From: Mitsuaria sp. PDC51
GTDB lineage: Bacteria; Pseudomonadota; Gammaproteobacteria; Burkholderiales; Burkholderiaceae_C
Direction of reading: 5' to 3'
DNA: 64,000 nt
NCBI RefSeq assembly: GCF_900113225.1
Contig: NZ_FOZE01000002.1
Coordinates: forward strand, 744,001 to 808,000
Positions 17,363 to 27,777 of this stretch are shown here, piece after piece; the stretch's first letter is position 1; each line of letters begins with the position of its first letter. Both the position numbers and the translations under genes were made by a program. The notes beneath the pieces are model-generated. The model saw only the letters and a list, made by a program, of their open reading frames with translations, was not told where the DNA came from and did not search any database.

Positions 17363-17565
17363 GGCCGATGCGTTAGGGCTGCATGTGAGGCCGGTGTGTG
17401 ACGCCGGCGCGTCAGGCCGGCTCGGGATCGGGAAACCCCTCACCCCCACCCTGCGGCAATCGACGACACTAGTCGCAAGGTTAAGCGATTAACCTGACCA
17501 GCAAGATAGCTGGCACCGACAACAAGGCCGAGGCGCCGCCAGGCGTCCCGGCGAGTGAGACAGCC
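17363..17565. promoter_or_regulatory. Intergenic region upstream of the first GH53 gene
   Basis: This 203-bp gap begins with GC-rich imperfect repeats (variants of GGCCGGTGTGTGACGCCGG) that may act as a rho-independent-like hairpin after rhlE, though no T-run follows. It contains one CTAG (17469) and the LacI-type operator at 17478-17495. Confidence 0.4.
17478..17495. promoter_or_regulatory. Putative LacI-family operator (galactan regulon)
   Basis: AGGTTAAGCGATTAACCT is an inverted repeat with 7-bp arms AGGTTAA/TTAACCT around GCGA. The core TTAAnCGnTTAA recurs at 30349-30360 and 30550-30561, all in front of galactan genes. The central CG is typical of LacI/GalR operators. The likely ligand is the LacI-family protein at 35108-36160. 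Confidence 0.75.
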
Positions 17566-18903
17566 GTGATCCTGCCGCGCCCGTTGCCCCGTCCTGGCGT
17601 CACCCGACGCAACCTGGTGCTCTCCGGTGCCGCGCTCTGCGCCGCCGGATCAGCCGTCGCCTCCGCGTCCGCTGGCGCGCCTGCCGCCGAACCAGCGTCC
17701 GCGCCGGCCGCTCCGTCCGTCCCCCGCTGCGACGCCGACGCGGACGGCGCGATCAAGACCTCTCACCGCAAGGACTTCATCCTCGGCGTCGACATCTCCA
17801 CGCTGGAGACCGTCGAGCGTGGCGGCGGGAAGTTCTCGACGGCCGACGGCCGGCCGGGCTCCGCGCTGCAGATCCTGCGCGCGGCCGGCATGAACTGGGG
17901 CCGCTTGCGGCTGTGGCACACGCCGGTCAACGCCCACGACGTGATCGAGGACGGCCGCATCGTCTCGCGCCACGGCGAGCCCGTCGGCGGCGGCGACAAC
18001 GGCCTGGCCGTCACGCTCCGGCTGGCCCGGCGGCTGAAGGCGCAAGGCATGAAATGGCTGCTGGACATCCACTACAGCGACCACTGGACCGACCCCGGCA
18101 AACAGGCGAAACCCGCGGCCTGGACCCGCCTGCATGGCGCGGCGCTGGCGCAGGAGGTTGAACGTTATACCTCCGAGGTGCTGAAGGCCCTCCACGACCA
18201 GGGGACCGACCCGGACATGATCCAGGTCGGCAACGAGATCAACGGCGGCATGCTCTGGCCCGACGGCAAGACCTGGCGGCAGACGCCCGACGAGCAGGTC
18301 GGCGGCGACGCGGCCTTCATCGCGCTGCTGCGGGCCGGCATCCGCGGCGTCCGGGCCACCGACGCGCTGCGCGGCGGTCGCCTGCCGGTGATGCTGCACT
18401 TGGCGCACCAGGGCGACGGCAAGAGCGCCGAGACCTTCCGCCGGGTCTACGACGGGTTCGAGGCCGCCAAGCTCGACTACGACGTCATCGGCCTGAGCTG
18501 GTACCCGTATCACCACGACCCCTACGACGCGCTGCGCGACAACCTGCGCCTGCTGTCGGACCGCTACCGCAAACCGCTGGTGGTGGTCGAAACCGCGTAC
18601 GGCCACCAGCTGGACAACCCCGGCGGCGGCGGCGCGGTCTTCAACGAGGAAGGCGCGCGCCGCTCCGGTTATCCCGCCACGCCCGAGGGCCAGGCGCGGA
18701 TGCTGCGCGACGTGGTCCGCGCGGTGGCCGCGGTGCCGCAGGGCCTGGGCGTCTTCTACTGGGAGCCCGCCTGGCTCGCGGTGCCCGGCGCGGGTTGGCG
18801 CACCGGCGACGGCAACGGCTGGGCCAACCAGACGCTGTTCGACGACCGGGGCCGGGCGCTGCCCTCGCTGACCGCGATGCGCGACGCGGCGCCCTGTCGC
18901 TGA
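17566..18903 (+). CDS. GH53 arabinogalactan endo-beta-1,4-galactanase
   Basis: The product has 445 residues and is predicted to cut beta-1,4-galactan outside the cytoplasm. The N-terminus carries a twin-arginine signal (TRRNLVLSGAALCAAGSAV). The GH53 body starts at DFILGVDISTLETVE; the fold is shown by WGRLRLWHTPVN, LLDIHYSDHWTDPGKQ and the acid/base motif QVGNEINGGMLWPDG, with the nucleophile in LVVVETAYG. The region near 120-140 (EDGRIVSRHGEPVGGGDNG) is an acidic loop. The start is a GTG; no good ATG is near. A LacI-type operator lies 70 bp upstream and a TonB receptor gene follows. It differs clearly from the second GH53 enzyme at 21848, so the two may act on different chain lengths or branching. 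Confidence 0.92.
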   Translation: MILPRPLPRPGVTRRNLVLSGAALCAAGSAVASASAGAPAAEPASAPAAPSVPRCDADADGAIKTSHRKDFILGVDISTLETVERGGGKFSTADGRPGSALQILRAAGMNWGRLRLWHTPVNAHDVIEDGRIVSRHGEPVGGGDNGLAVTLRLARRLKAQGMKWLLDIHYSDHWTDPGKQAKPAAWTRLHGAALAQEVERYTSEVLKALHDQGTDPDMIQVGNEINGGMLWPDGKTWRQTPDEQVGGDAAFIALLRAGIRGVRATDALRGGRLPVMLHLAHQGDGKSAETFRRVYDGFEAAKLDYDVIGLSWYPYHHDPYDALRDNLRLLSDRYRKPLVVVETAYGHQLDNPGGGGAVFNEEGARRSGYPATPEGQARMLRDVVRAVAAVPQGLGVFYWEPAWLAVPGAGWRTGDGNGWANQTLFDDRGRALPSLTAMRDAAPCR

Positions 18904-19019
18904 CGCCCTCCCCTGACCGACGTCCCACGATCCCAAGACCCCACGACCCCACGACGCCACGAGGCAGCCCGCGACGCGGCCCTCGACAACAACACGACAC
19001 GTCCAACGACGGAGACATC
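18904..19019 (+). other. Intercistronic spacer with short CCCACGA repeats
   Basis: About 40 bp (18921-18962) are made of variants of CCCCACGA/CCCAAGA. The spacer links the GH53 gene to the TonB receptor gene; no terminator is visible, so read-through is likely. The TonB gene has the leader GGAGACATC before its ATG. Confidence 0.4.
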
Positions 19020-21707
19020 ATGACCCTGTCCACCCTCGCCACGCCTGACGCCCGCGCCCGCGGCATCCGCCCCGCCGCCCGTCCCGCCCTCCGCGCCGCC
19101 AGCACCTCCGTCTTCCTGCTGGCGCCCGTCGCGCTGGCCTGCGCCGCGCTGCTGCTGCCGGCCGACGCCCGCGCGCAGGCCGCGCCGGCGTCCGCCGCCG
19201 GCAGCGCCCTCGACACCGTGGTCGTGCAGGGCCAGCGCTCCAGCCTGATCAAGGCCCAGGACATCAAGCGCAACGCGGACCAGGTCGTCGACTCCATCGT
19301 CGCGGACGACATCGGCAAGCTGCCCGACGCCAACGTCGCCGAGGCGCTGCAGCGCATCACCGGCGTGCAGATCTCGCGCAACCGCGGCGAGGGCGACCGC
19401 GTCCAGGTGCGCGGCCTGCAGCAGACGCAGACGCTGCTCAACGGCCGCGTCATCTTCACCGCCGGCAAGGAGCGCGGACTGGCCTTCCAGGACGTGCCCG
19501 CCGAGCTGCTCGCCGGCGCCGACGTCTACAAGACCCCGACCGCCAGCCTGATCGAAGGCGGCATCGGCGGCGTCATCGACCTGCGCACCCGCCGCCCGTT
19601 CGACTTCGCCGGCTTCAAGCTGGCCGGCTCGGTCAAGGCCACGCGGGCCGAGCTCGCCGACAAGAACAACGGCGAAGGTTCGCTGCTGGTGTCCAACCGC
19701 TGGCGCACCGACGCCGGCGAGTTCGGCGCGCTGCTCAGCGTGTCGGCGCAGAAGCGCGATTACCGCTCCGACACGCAGGAGCTCGACAACCCGGCGCAGC
19801 TGGCCGACGGCTCGGGCACCGTCGCGCCGCTGGGCCAGTGGCTGGCCTATGAATTCGGCGAGCGCGACCGCAAGGCCGCCAGCGCCTCGCTGCAGTGGCG
19901 CCCCGATGGCCGCAGCGAATACACGCTGGACTTCAACCACACGCAGCTCAAGAGCCGCACCGACGTCTACGGCCATTACGCCTCGCCCTTCTGGGCCAAC
20001 TGGAGCAACACCGCCAACCAGGGCCAGCTCTGGCCGAACGGCGCGATCCAGACCGACGCCAACGGCCGGTTCGTCTCGGGCAGTTTCTGGGGCGCGAGCA
20101 TGAGCACCTCGGGCTCGGTGGCCGACGAGAACACCAAGATCGACCAGCTCGCGCTGGCCGGCAAGTGGAAGGTCGGCGACGCCACGCTGCGCAGCGACCT
20201 CAGCCACACCCGCAGCACCTTCGACCGCTTCTACCAAGAGGTGCGCCTGGGCACCTTCGCCAACGACCCGGTCAGCTACAGCTTCGACCTGGGCACCAAG
20301 CTGCCGTCGGCCTTCTCGCCCACCGCGCAGCTCGACAACCCGGCCAACTACTGGGCCGACAAGGCGCTGTACTTCCGCACCCGCAACACCGGCAAGGAAA
20401 CCGCCTGGCGCCTGGATGGCGACAAGCCGGTCGACTTCGGCGCGCTGACCACGCTGCACGCCGGCGTGCGGCTCAACGACCGCCGCGCCAGCAGCGCCGA
20501 GATCAACACGATCGACGACATCTGGATGTTCAACCTGTCGCAGATCCCGGCGGTGGGCCTGCTGCCCTACGACAACCTGCTCAAGGACGCCGGCGCCGGC
20601 AACATCCCGCGCCAGTGGCTGACCGTCACCGACACGCGCTGGCTGCGCGACGCGCAAGCCGTGCGCAGCACCTTCAACCTGACGGTGCCCGAGCTCGATC
20701 CGGCGCAGAGCTTCGAGTTCCGCGAGCGCGCCGCGGCCGTCTATGTCGCCGGCGACCTGGACACCACGCTCGGGGGCCTGCCGCTGACCGGCAACGTCGG
20801 CGTGCGCGCCGTCACCACGCGCACCCAGCGCGGCTACACCGCCACCAGCGGCGGTCGCGTGGACCTGTCCAAGACCGACACCGACTTCCTGCCCTCGCTC
20901 AACCTCAAGCTCGAGCTCACGCGCGACCTGCTGGCGCGGCTGGCGCTGTCGCGCGTGGTCACGCGGCCCAACTTCGACCAGCTCACGCCCAGCCTGAGCC
21001 TCAACGTCAACGACCGGACCGGCTACCAGGGCAATCCGGAGCTCGACAAGCTGCGCGCCAGCCAGGTCGACGCGACGCTGGAGTACTACCTGTCCAAGAG
21101 CGACTCGGTCTACGGCGCGGCCTTCTACAAGGACGTGTCGGGCTTCATCCAGACCACCAGCACGCAGACCACGATCAACGGCACCAGCTACACGCTCACG
21201 ACGCCGAGCAACGGCCGCGACGGCCGCATCCGCGGCCTGGAGGTCGGCTACACCGGCTTCTTCAACAAGCTGCCCGGACTGCTGCGCGGGCTGGGCCTGC
21301 AGGCCAACTTCACGCTGGTGGACAGCGCCGCCCCGAGCCCGATCGACGGCCGCAGCGCGCCGCTGGAGGGGCTGTCCAAGCGCAGCGCCAACCTGGTGGC
21401 GATGTACGACCTGGGCGACTTCTCCGCGCGGCTGGCCTACAACTGGCGCAGCGACTACACCGTCGGCTCGCGGCTGAGCTTCCCCAGCAACGACGGCGTG
21501 ACCGCGCTGACGCCGGTGACGATGAAGGGCTACGGCATGGTCGACGCCTACCTGAGCTACGCGATCACGCCCCGGCTGCGCATCGCGCTCGAAGGCAACA
21601 ACCTGACGCGGACGGTGCGCCGCAGCGTGTTCAGCGACTACGGCCTGCCGCGCGGCACCTACACCGACGATCGCCGCTTCGCGATCAGCCTGCGCGCGGA
21701 GCTGTAA
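19020..21707 (+). CDS. TonB-dependent outer-membrane receptor (galactan locus)
   Basis: The product has 895 residues. A signal peptide spans about 1-52 (ending ADARAQA). The mature start contains LDTVVVQGQRSSLIKAQDIK, followed by the plug domain (DDIGKLPDANVAEALQRITG, VQVRGLQQTQTLLNGR) and then a 22-strand barrel ending in the aromatic-rich DDRRFAISLRAEL. The pattern belongs to the TonB-Xanth-Caul (TIGR01782-type) group, often used for oligosaccharide uptake. No TonB box is obvious by eye. It lies between the two GH53 galactanases and is followed by a strong terminator, suggesting uptake of galacto-oligosaccharides. The ribosome leader GGAGACATCATGA is almost identical to that of the second TonB receptor at 50490. 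Confidence 0.92.
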   Translation: MTLSTLATPDARARGIRPAARPALRAASTSVFLLAPVALACAALLLPADARAQAAPASAAGSALDTVVVQGQRSSLIKAQDIKRNADQVVDSIVADDIGKLPDANVAEALQRITGVQISRNRGEGDRVQVRGLQQTQTLLNGRVIFTAGKERGLAFQDVPAELLAGADVYKTPTASLIEGGIGGVIDLRTRRPFDFAGFKLAGSVKATRAELADKNNGEGSLLVSNRWRTDAGEFGALLSVSAQKRDYRSDTQELDNPAQLADGSGTVAPLGQWLAYEFGERDRKAASASLQWRPDGRSEYTLDFNHTQLKSRTDVYGHYASPFWANWSNTANQGQLWPNGAIQTDANGRFVSGSFWGASMSTSGSVADENTKIDQLALAGKWKVGDATLRSDLSHTRSTFDRFYQEVRLGTFANDPVSYSFDLGTKLPSAFSPTAQLDNPANYWADKALYFRTRNTGKETAWRLDGDKPVDFGALTTLHAGVRLNDRRASSAEINTIDDIWMFNLSQIPAVGLLPYDNLLKDAGAGNIPRQWLTVTDTRWLRDAQAVRSTFNLTVPELDPAQSFEFRERAAAVYVAGDLDTTLGGLPLTGNVGVRAVTTRTQRGYTATSGGRVDLSKTDTDFLPSLNLKLELTRDLLARLALSRVVTRPNFDQLTPSLSLNVNDRTGYQGNPELDKLRASQVDATLEYYLSKSDSVYGAAFYKDVSGFIQTTSTQTTINGTSYTLTTPSNGRDGRIRGLEVGYTGFFNKLPGLLRGLGLQANFTLVDSAAPSPIDGRSAPLEGLSKRSANLVAMYDLGDFSARLAYNWRSDYTVGSRLSFPSNDGVTALTPVTMKGYGMVDAYLSYAITPRLRIALEGNNLTRTVRRSVFSDYGLPRGTYTDDRRFAISLRAEL

Positions 21708-21718
21708 GCCCCGCCCCC

Positions 21719-21744
21719 GGCCCGGCCTGAGCGCCGGGCCTTTT
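21719..21744 (+). terminator. Rho-independent terminator after the TonB receptor
   Basis: GGCCCGGC (21719-21726) pairs perfectly with GCCGGGCC (21733-21740) around a 6-base loop, followed directly by TTTT. This ends the GH53-TonB transcript before the second GH53 gene. Confidence 0.85.
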
Positions 21745-21847
21745 CATTTGCGGCCCGATCCGCGCCTGCCCACCCGGCGCGTCAGCGGTGACGCCGGGTC
21801 GGACCGCTCCGAGTTCCCTCCACCACAACCACCAAGGAGACAGGGGA

Positions 21848-22900
21848 ATGACGACGAAGACGATGAAGACCACGATGACGGCGGCCGCCCGCGCCACGGG
21901 AGGCCTCACGCGCCGGGCAGCCATCGGCGCCGGACTGGGCCTGGCCGCCGCGCTTACCGCGTTGCCCGCGGCGGCGGCGACGCTGGTCAAGGGCGCCGAC
22001 GTGAGCTGGGTCAGCCAGCAGGAATCGGCCGGCTACAGCTTCTACAACGCCGCCGGCACCAAGACCGATCCGTTCAAGCTGCTCAAGGACCTGGGCATCA
22101 ACACGATCCGGCTGCGCGTCTGGGTCAACCCGAACGGCGGCTGGTGCGACGGCGCCGACACGCTCTACAAGGCCAAACGCGCGATCGCCCAGGGGCAGAA
22201 GGTCATGCTGACCTTCCACTACAGCGACTCGTGGGCCGACCCCGGCCAGCAGACCAAGCCCGCCAGCTGGGCCAGCCACTCGTTCACGCAGTTGATGAGC
22301 GACGTCTACGCGCACACGCAGGGCATCCTGAGCTACCTCAAGACCAACGGCGTGACCGTCGACTACGTGCAGGTCGGCAACGAGATCAACAGCGGCATGC
22401 TGTGGCCCGACGGGCAAGCCTCGGGATCGAGCTTCGCCAACCTGGTCAAGCTGATCAACAACGGCAACGACGCGGTGAAGGCGGTGTTCCCCTCGGCCAA
22501 GGTGATCCTGCACCTGGCCAACGGCCACGACAACGCGGTGTTCCGCTGGTTCTTCGACGGCATGAAGGCCAACGGCGCGCGCTACGACGTGATCGGCATG
22601 TCCCACTATCCGACGTCCAGCAACTGGAGCAGCCGCAACGCGGCGCTGTCGACCAACATGGCCGACATGGTGTCGCGCTACGGCAAGCCGGTGATCGTGG
22701 CGGAGACCGGCATGGACTGGCAGCAGGCCGCCGCGTCCAAGGCCATGATCGCGGACCTGCTCACGCGCGTGTCCGCGCTGGGCGCCAACGGCCTGGGCGT
22801 CCTGTATTGGGAGCCGCAGGCCTATCCCGGCTGGCAGGGCTACACCTGGGGCGCGCTCGATGGCTCCGGGCGCTTCACCAGCGCGATGGATCCCTTCTGA
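21848..22900 (+). CDS. GH53 endo-beta-1,4-galactanase, second copy
   Basis: The product has 350 residues. It carries a Tat-type signal (TRRAAIGAGLGLAAALTALP). The GH53 core shows KGADVSWVSQQESAG, TIRLRVWVNPNGGWCDG, FHYSDSWADPGQQTKPASW, the acid/base motif QVGNEINSGMLWPDGQ and the nucleophile strand VIVAETGMDW. The protein is about the minimum length for GH53 and lacks the insertions of the first copy. The ATG at 21848 has AGGGGA just before it; an upstream in-frame start would precede the signal peptide. It is separated from the upstream TonB gene by a terminator, so it has its own promoter. Its 3' end meets the minus-strand ABC operon in convergent orientation, 9 bp away. Confidence 0.9.
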   Translation: MTTKTMKTTMTAAARATGGLTRRAAIGAGLGLAAALTALPAAAATLVKGADVSWVSQQESAGYSFYNAAGTKTDPFKLLKDLGINTIRLRVWVNPNGGWCDGADTLYKAKRAIAQGQKVMLTFHYSDSWADPGQQTKPASWASHSFTQLMSDVYAHTQGILSYLKTNGVTVDYVQVGNEINSGMLWPDGQASGSSFANLVKLINNGNDAVKAVFPSAKVILHLANGHDNAVFRWFFDGMKANGARYDVIGMSHYPTSSNWSSRNAALSTNMADMVSRYGKPVIVAETGMDWQQAAASKAMIADLLTRVSALGANGLGVLYWEPQAYPGWQGYTWGALDGSGRFTSAMDPF

Positions 22901-22909
22901 TCCCAGGCC

Positions 22910-23800
22910 TCATGACTTGACGCCCCCCGCGGTCAGGCCCGCGACGAGCCAGCGCTGCATCAGCAGGAACATCAGCGTCAGTGGCAAGCCCGCGAGCAGG
23001 GCCGTGGCGGCGAAGTCGCCCCAGAGGTAGCGCTGGTTGAACAGGAACAGCCGCGATCCCACCGCCAGCGTCAGCTGCTGCTCGTCGTGCAGCAGCACCG
23101 AGGCGACCGGGTATTCGATCATCGCGCCCAGGAAGGCCAGCACGAACACGACCGCCAGCACCGGCTTGGCCAGCGGCAGCAGCACCAGCACGAAGGACTG
23201 CCAGCGGCTCGCGCCGTCGACCGCGGCGGCTTCCTCGAGGTCGGGCGGGATGCTCTCGAAGTAGCCCTTGACCAGCCAGATGTGCTGCGCCACCGCACCG
23301 GTGTAGGCCAGCGCCAGGCTCCAGTGGCTGTTGAGGCCCAGCCACGGCACCCAGTCGCCGAGCCGGTCGAAGATCGCGTAGATCGCCACCAGCGCCAGCA
23401 CCGACGGGAACATCTGCAGCAGCAGCATCGCCGTCAGCGTGCCGTCCCGGCCGCGGAAGCGCATCCGAGCGAACGCATAGGCGCTGGTCACCGACAGCGC
23501 CAGGCAGGCCGCCGCGCTCACCAGCGCCACCTTCAGCGAGTTGAAGATCCACTGCAGCACCGGGAACGGCGGCGGCGTCACCTGGCCCTGGGCGTCGACC
23601 ACCGGCAGCCCCAGCGCCAGGCGCCAGTGCTCGAAGCTGATGGCCTTCGGGATCAGGCTGCCGCCGGCGAAGTTGCCAGGCCGCAGCGAGATCGACACGA
23701 TCATCAGCAGCGGCAGCAGGCTGAGCACCACGAAGGCGATCAGCACCGCATGCAGCGCCCAGACGCGCCAGCGCTGCGAAGAGGTCATCACCATCGCCAT
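22910..23800 (-). CDS. malG: ABC sugar permease, MalG-type
   Basis: The product has 296 residues with six predicted transmembrane helices and the EAA-type cytoplasmic loop ([18 protein letters not shown] near residue 180). It begins [20 protein letters not shown]. In the MalFGK family it pairs with the MalF-type subunit to form the pore. It is the last gene of an operon reading leftward from the GH35 gene; the MalF stop is 19 bp upstream. In this context it most likely imports galacto-oligosaccharides rather than maltose. Confidence 0.9.
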   Translation of the reverse strand: MAMVMTSSQRWRVWALHAVLIAFVVLSLLPLLMIVSISLRPGNFAGGSLIPKAISFEHWRLALGLPVVDAQGQVTPPPFPVLQWIFNSLKVALVSAAACLALSVTSAYAFARMRFRGRDGTLTAMLLLQMFPSVLALVAIYAIFDRLGDWVPWLGLNSHWSLALAYTGAVAQHIWLVKGYFESIPPDLEEAAAVDGASRWQSFVLVLLPLAKPVLAVVFVLAFLGAMIEYPVASVLLHDEQQLTLAVGSRLFLFNQRYLWGDFAATALLAGLPLTLMFLLMQRWLVAGLTAGGVKS

Positions 23801-23819
23801 GACGAAGCTCCCGCCCGGC

Positions 23820-25361
23820 TCAGCGCCGGGTCGCTTTCGCGCCGCCGAAGCAGCGCAGGTTGACGTAGGCCAGCAGCGCCACGATCACGAACACGATCGA
23901 GGAGATGGCGCAGGCGAGCGCGTAGTTCTGACCGCCGTCGTTGAACGCGATGCGGTAGGTGTAGGACGCCAGCAGGTCGGTCGCGCCGACGGGGACCTGG
24001 GTGTCGAGGTAGTCCGGCGCGCCTTCGGTCAGCAGCGCGATCAGCGTCAGGTTGTTGAAGTTGGCCGCGAAGGAGGCCACCAGCAGCGGCGCCATCGGCC
24101 GCGCGATCAGCGGCAGCGTGATCCGCAGCAGATTGGTCACCGGGCCCGCGCCGGCCAGCGCCGAGGCCTCGTACAGGTCCTCGGGGATGGCCTTCAGCAG
24201 GCCCATCGCCAGGATCATCATGTACGGGTAGCCCAGCCAGGTGTTGACCGTCAGCACCATCGCGCGCGCCAGCGTCGCGTCGCTGAACCAGCCCGGTCGC
24301 ACGCCGAAGAGCAGGTCCAGCACCAGGTTGATCTCGCCCAGGTTCTCGTTGAACAGGCCGCGGAAGACCGGGATCGAGATGAAGGCCGGCACCGCGTAGG
24401 GCAGGAACAGCGCCACGCGGTACGCGCCCCGGCCCTTGAGCGCGGGCCAGCTCAGCGCCACGGCGAAGAACAGGCCCAGCGCGAAGGTCAGCAGCGTGTT
24501 CAGCGAAGCGAAGCTGACGGTCCAGACGAACACGCGCACGAAGGGCTCGAAGAAGCTGCTGTCGCCGAAGATGCGGGCGTAATTGGCGAATCCCACCGTC
24601 GTGCGGAAGCCGGGCTCCAGCGCCTGGCCGGACGCATCGCGCCACACGCCCGCGGCGTGGTCCGCCGTGACGATGCTGCCGTCGCGCAGGTCGCGCAGCC
24701 GGTCGGCGTCGATCGGCGCGTAGCGTTGCGCCTGGTCGGTGATGCGATGCAGGCTGGACAGGCGCCATGGGCGGTCGTCCGGCGTGCGCAGGACCAGCGT
24801 GCGCAGTTGCGGTAGCAGCTCGACGAGCGCGCGCGGCGGCAGCGGTTCGCCGGGCAGCGGCTGGCCGTCCTCGAGCGCGCCGAGCATCACCGTCGTGCCG
24901 GTGGCCGGCGCGCCGGGCGCGGGCAGCGTGAAGCGCGCGCTGAGCCAGTCCTTGCCGTCATCGTCGCGCAGGCGCGCCTGGTAGCGGGCCGTGGCGCCCT
25001 CGCCCTCGCGCAGCAGGCTCAGGTCCATGCCCAGCCCCTCGCTGTCGGTGCGCTGCAGCAGCGCGTCGGTCGCGCGCTCGAAGGACAGCAGGTGGGCCGA
25101 GCTGTAGTTGGTGAAGGCGATGCCCAGCGTGAAGGCCATCGGCAGCACGATGAAGACCAGCACCGCCGACACGCCGGGCATCACGTAGCGCCAGGCCTGC
25201 AGGCGCTTGCTGAACTGCAGCAGCACCAGCAGGCCCGCGACGCCGAGCACCGCCATGGCGGCGAGCGCGTCGTGCGCGCGCAGCAGCTGCTGGCACAGGA
25301 ACAGCAGCCCGGCCACCGCGGCGAGATTCAGGGCATGCAGCCCGAGGGCGAGCGCGCGCAT
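23820..25361 (-). CDS. malF: ABC sugar permease, MalF-type
   Basis: The product has 513 residues, the length of a MalF with the large periplasmic P2 loop: after the first helices comes the soluble stretch around residues 85-230 ([20 protein letters not shown]). The EAA loop is [16 protein letters not shown]. The start ATG overlaps the stop of the binding-protein gene in an ATGA junction, indicating tight coupling. The protein is a pore partner of MalG. Its role in galactan uptake is inferred from the neighbouring galactosidase genes. Confidence 0.9.
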   Translation of the reverse strand: MRALALGLHALNLAAVAGLLFLCQQLLRAHDALAAMAVLGVAGLLVLLQFSKRLQAWRYVMPGVSAVLVFIVLPMAFTLGIAFTNYSSAHLLSFERATDALLQRTDSEGLGMDLSLLREGEGATARYQARLRDDDGKDWLSARFTLPAPGAPATGTTVMLGALEDGQPLPGEPLPPRALVELLPQLRTLVLRTPDDRPWRLSSLHRITDQAQRYAPIDADRLRDLRDGSIVTADHAAGVWRDASGQALEPGFRTTVGFANYARIFGDSSFFEPFVRVFVWTVSFASLNTLLTFALGLFFAVALSWPALKGRGAYRVALFLPYAVPAFISIPVFRGLFNENLGEINLVLDLLFGVRPGWFSDATLARAMVLTVNTWLGYPYMMILAMGLLKAIPEDLYEASALAGAGPVTNLLRITLPLIARPMAPLLVASFAANFNNLTLIALLTEGAPDYLDTQVPVGATDLLASYTYRIAFNDGGQNYALACAISSIVFVIVALLAYVNLRCFGGAKATRR

Positions 25362-26586
25362 CACGACGCCTCCTTCGACACCTGCCCCGCCACGCGCCGC
25401 GAGGCGCGGGCGAGGCCGTCGGCCACCGTCTCGCGGCCTTGCGTGATGCTCTGCACCGCGGCGTTCATCGCGGTCCAGAAGCGCGCCATCTCGGGCACGT
25501 TGGGCATGGGTTCGCCCAAGGCGGCGGCCGCGGCAGTGCCCTCGACCAGCGCGTCGCCGCGCAACTCGCCCAGCAGCGCCGTGTTGGCCGGCACGCCCAG
25601 CGGCACATGGGCCTGCATCGCGCGCAGCCCGTCGAGGCTGAGCAGGTAGCGCTCGATGAACTCGGTGGCCAGCAGCGGCTGCCGGCTCGACGCGCACAGC
25701 ATCGCGCCCAGCACGCCGGTCATCGGCCGTCCGGGCCGCCCGCGCAGCGACGGCAGCGGTGCCGCCGCGACGCGCAGGCCGCTCTTCTGGAGGTTGTTCC
25801 AGCCCCAGGGGCCGTTGATGGTCATGGCCACGCGGCCCTCGTTGATCGCGGCTTCGCTCTCGGCATAGGTCGCCGTGCGCGGCACCAGGCCCTCGTCGAC
25901 CAGGCGCTTGAGCAGCGACATCCCGGCGCGCGTGCCCTCGGTGTCGATGCCGTTGTCGCTCGCGTCCCAGCTGCCGTCCTCGCGACGGCGGAAGGCATAA
26001 CCGCCGCCGGCCGACATCAGCGCGTAGGTGTAATAGAACTCGTTGTAGGGCCACATGATCGCGCGCCGGCCCTGCGGGCGCAGGCGGCGGTCGATCTCGA
26101 AGACCTCGTCCCAGCTGCGCGGCGCGCGCGGCACGAGATCCAGGTTGACGATCAGCGCGACCGATTCGATCGCGATCGGATAGCCCCAAGTGCGGCCGCC
26201 CATGCGCCACGGCGACCACGCCATCGGCGCGACCGCTTCGCGCAACTGGCGCGACGGCGCCACCGGCCGGATCAGCCCGGACGCGGCCCAGCCGCCGGCG
26301 CGGTCATGCGGCCAGATCCACACGTCGGGGCCCTTGCCGGCGGCGGCGGCCTGCTCGAACTTGGAGACGCCGTTCTCCGGATGCTCGACGCGCAGCGCCA
26401 CGCCGGTGTCGCTCGTGAAGCGCTCGCCGATCCGGGCCACGCCCTCATAGCCCTTGTCGCCGTTGATCCAGACCCGCAGCGGCTCGCGGTCCGGCAACAG
26501 CGCCGCACGCGCCGCGCCGCTCCACGTCGCCAGGCCGCTCGCACCGAGGCCGGCACCGGCCAGCAGCGCCTGGCGCCGCCGCGGAT

Positions 26587-26590
<4 letters not shown>
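25361..26590 (-). CDS. malE: ABC sugar-binding protein, MalE-type
   Basis: The product has 409 residues with a signal ([20 protein letters not shown]) that has a twin-arginine-like RRRQALLAG motif. The mature part fits family-1 solute-binding proteins: [20 protein letters not shown], then [21 protein letters not shown] and [13 protein letters not shown]. The closest recognisable group is MalE. The ATG at 26590 overlaps the MalK stop (ATGA); an upstream ATG at 26602 would add MRGP and is less likely. It delivers a periplasmic oligosaccharide to MalFG. Confidence 0.9.
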
Positions 26591-27774
<1,184 letters not shown>

Positions 27775-27777
27775 GGT

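Noticed and set aside
18921-18962. Possible CRISPR-like or direct-repeat array (CCCACGA units)
   Set aside because: The units are only 7-9 bp and have no spacers of constant length, so this is low-complexity sequence.
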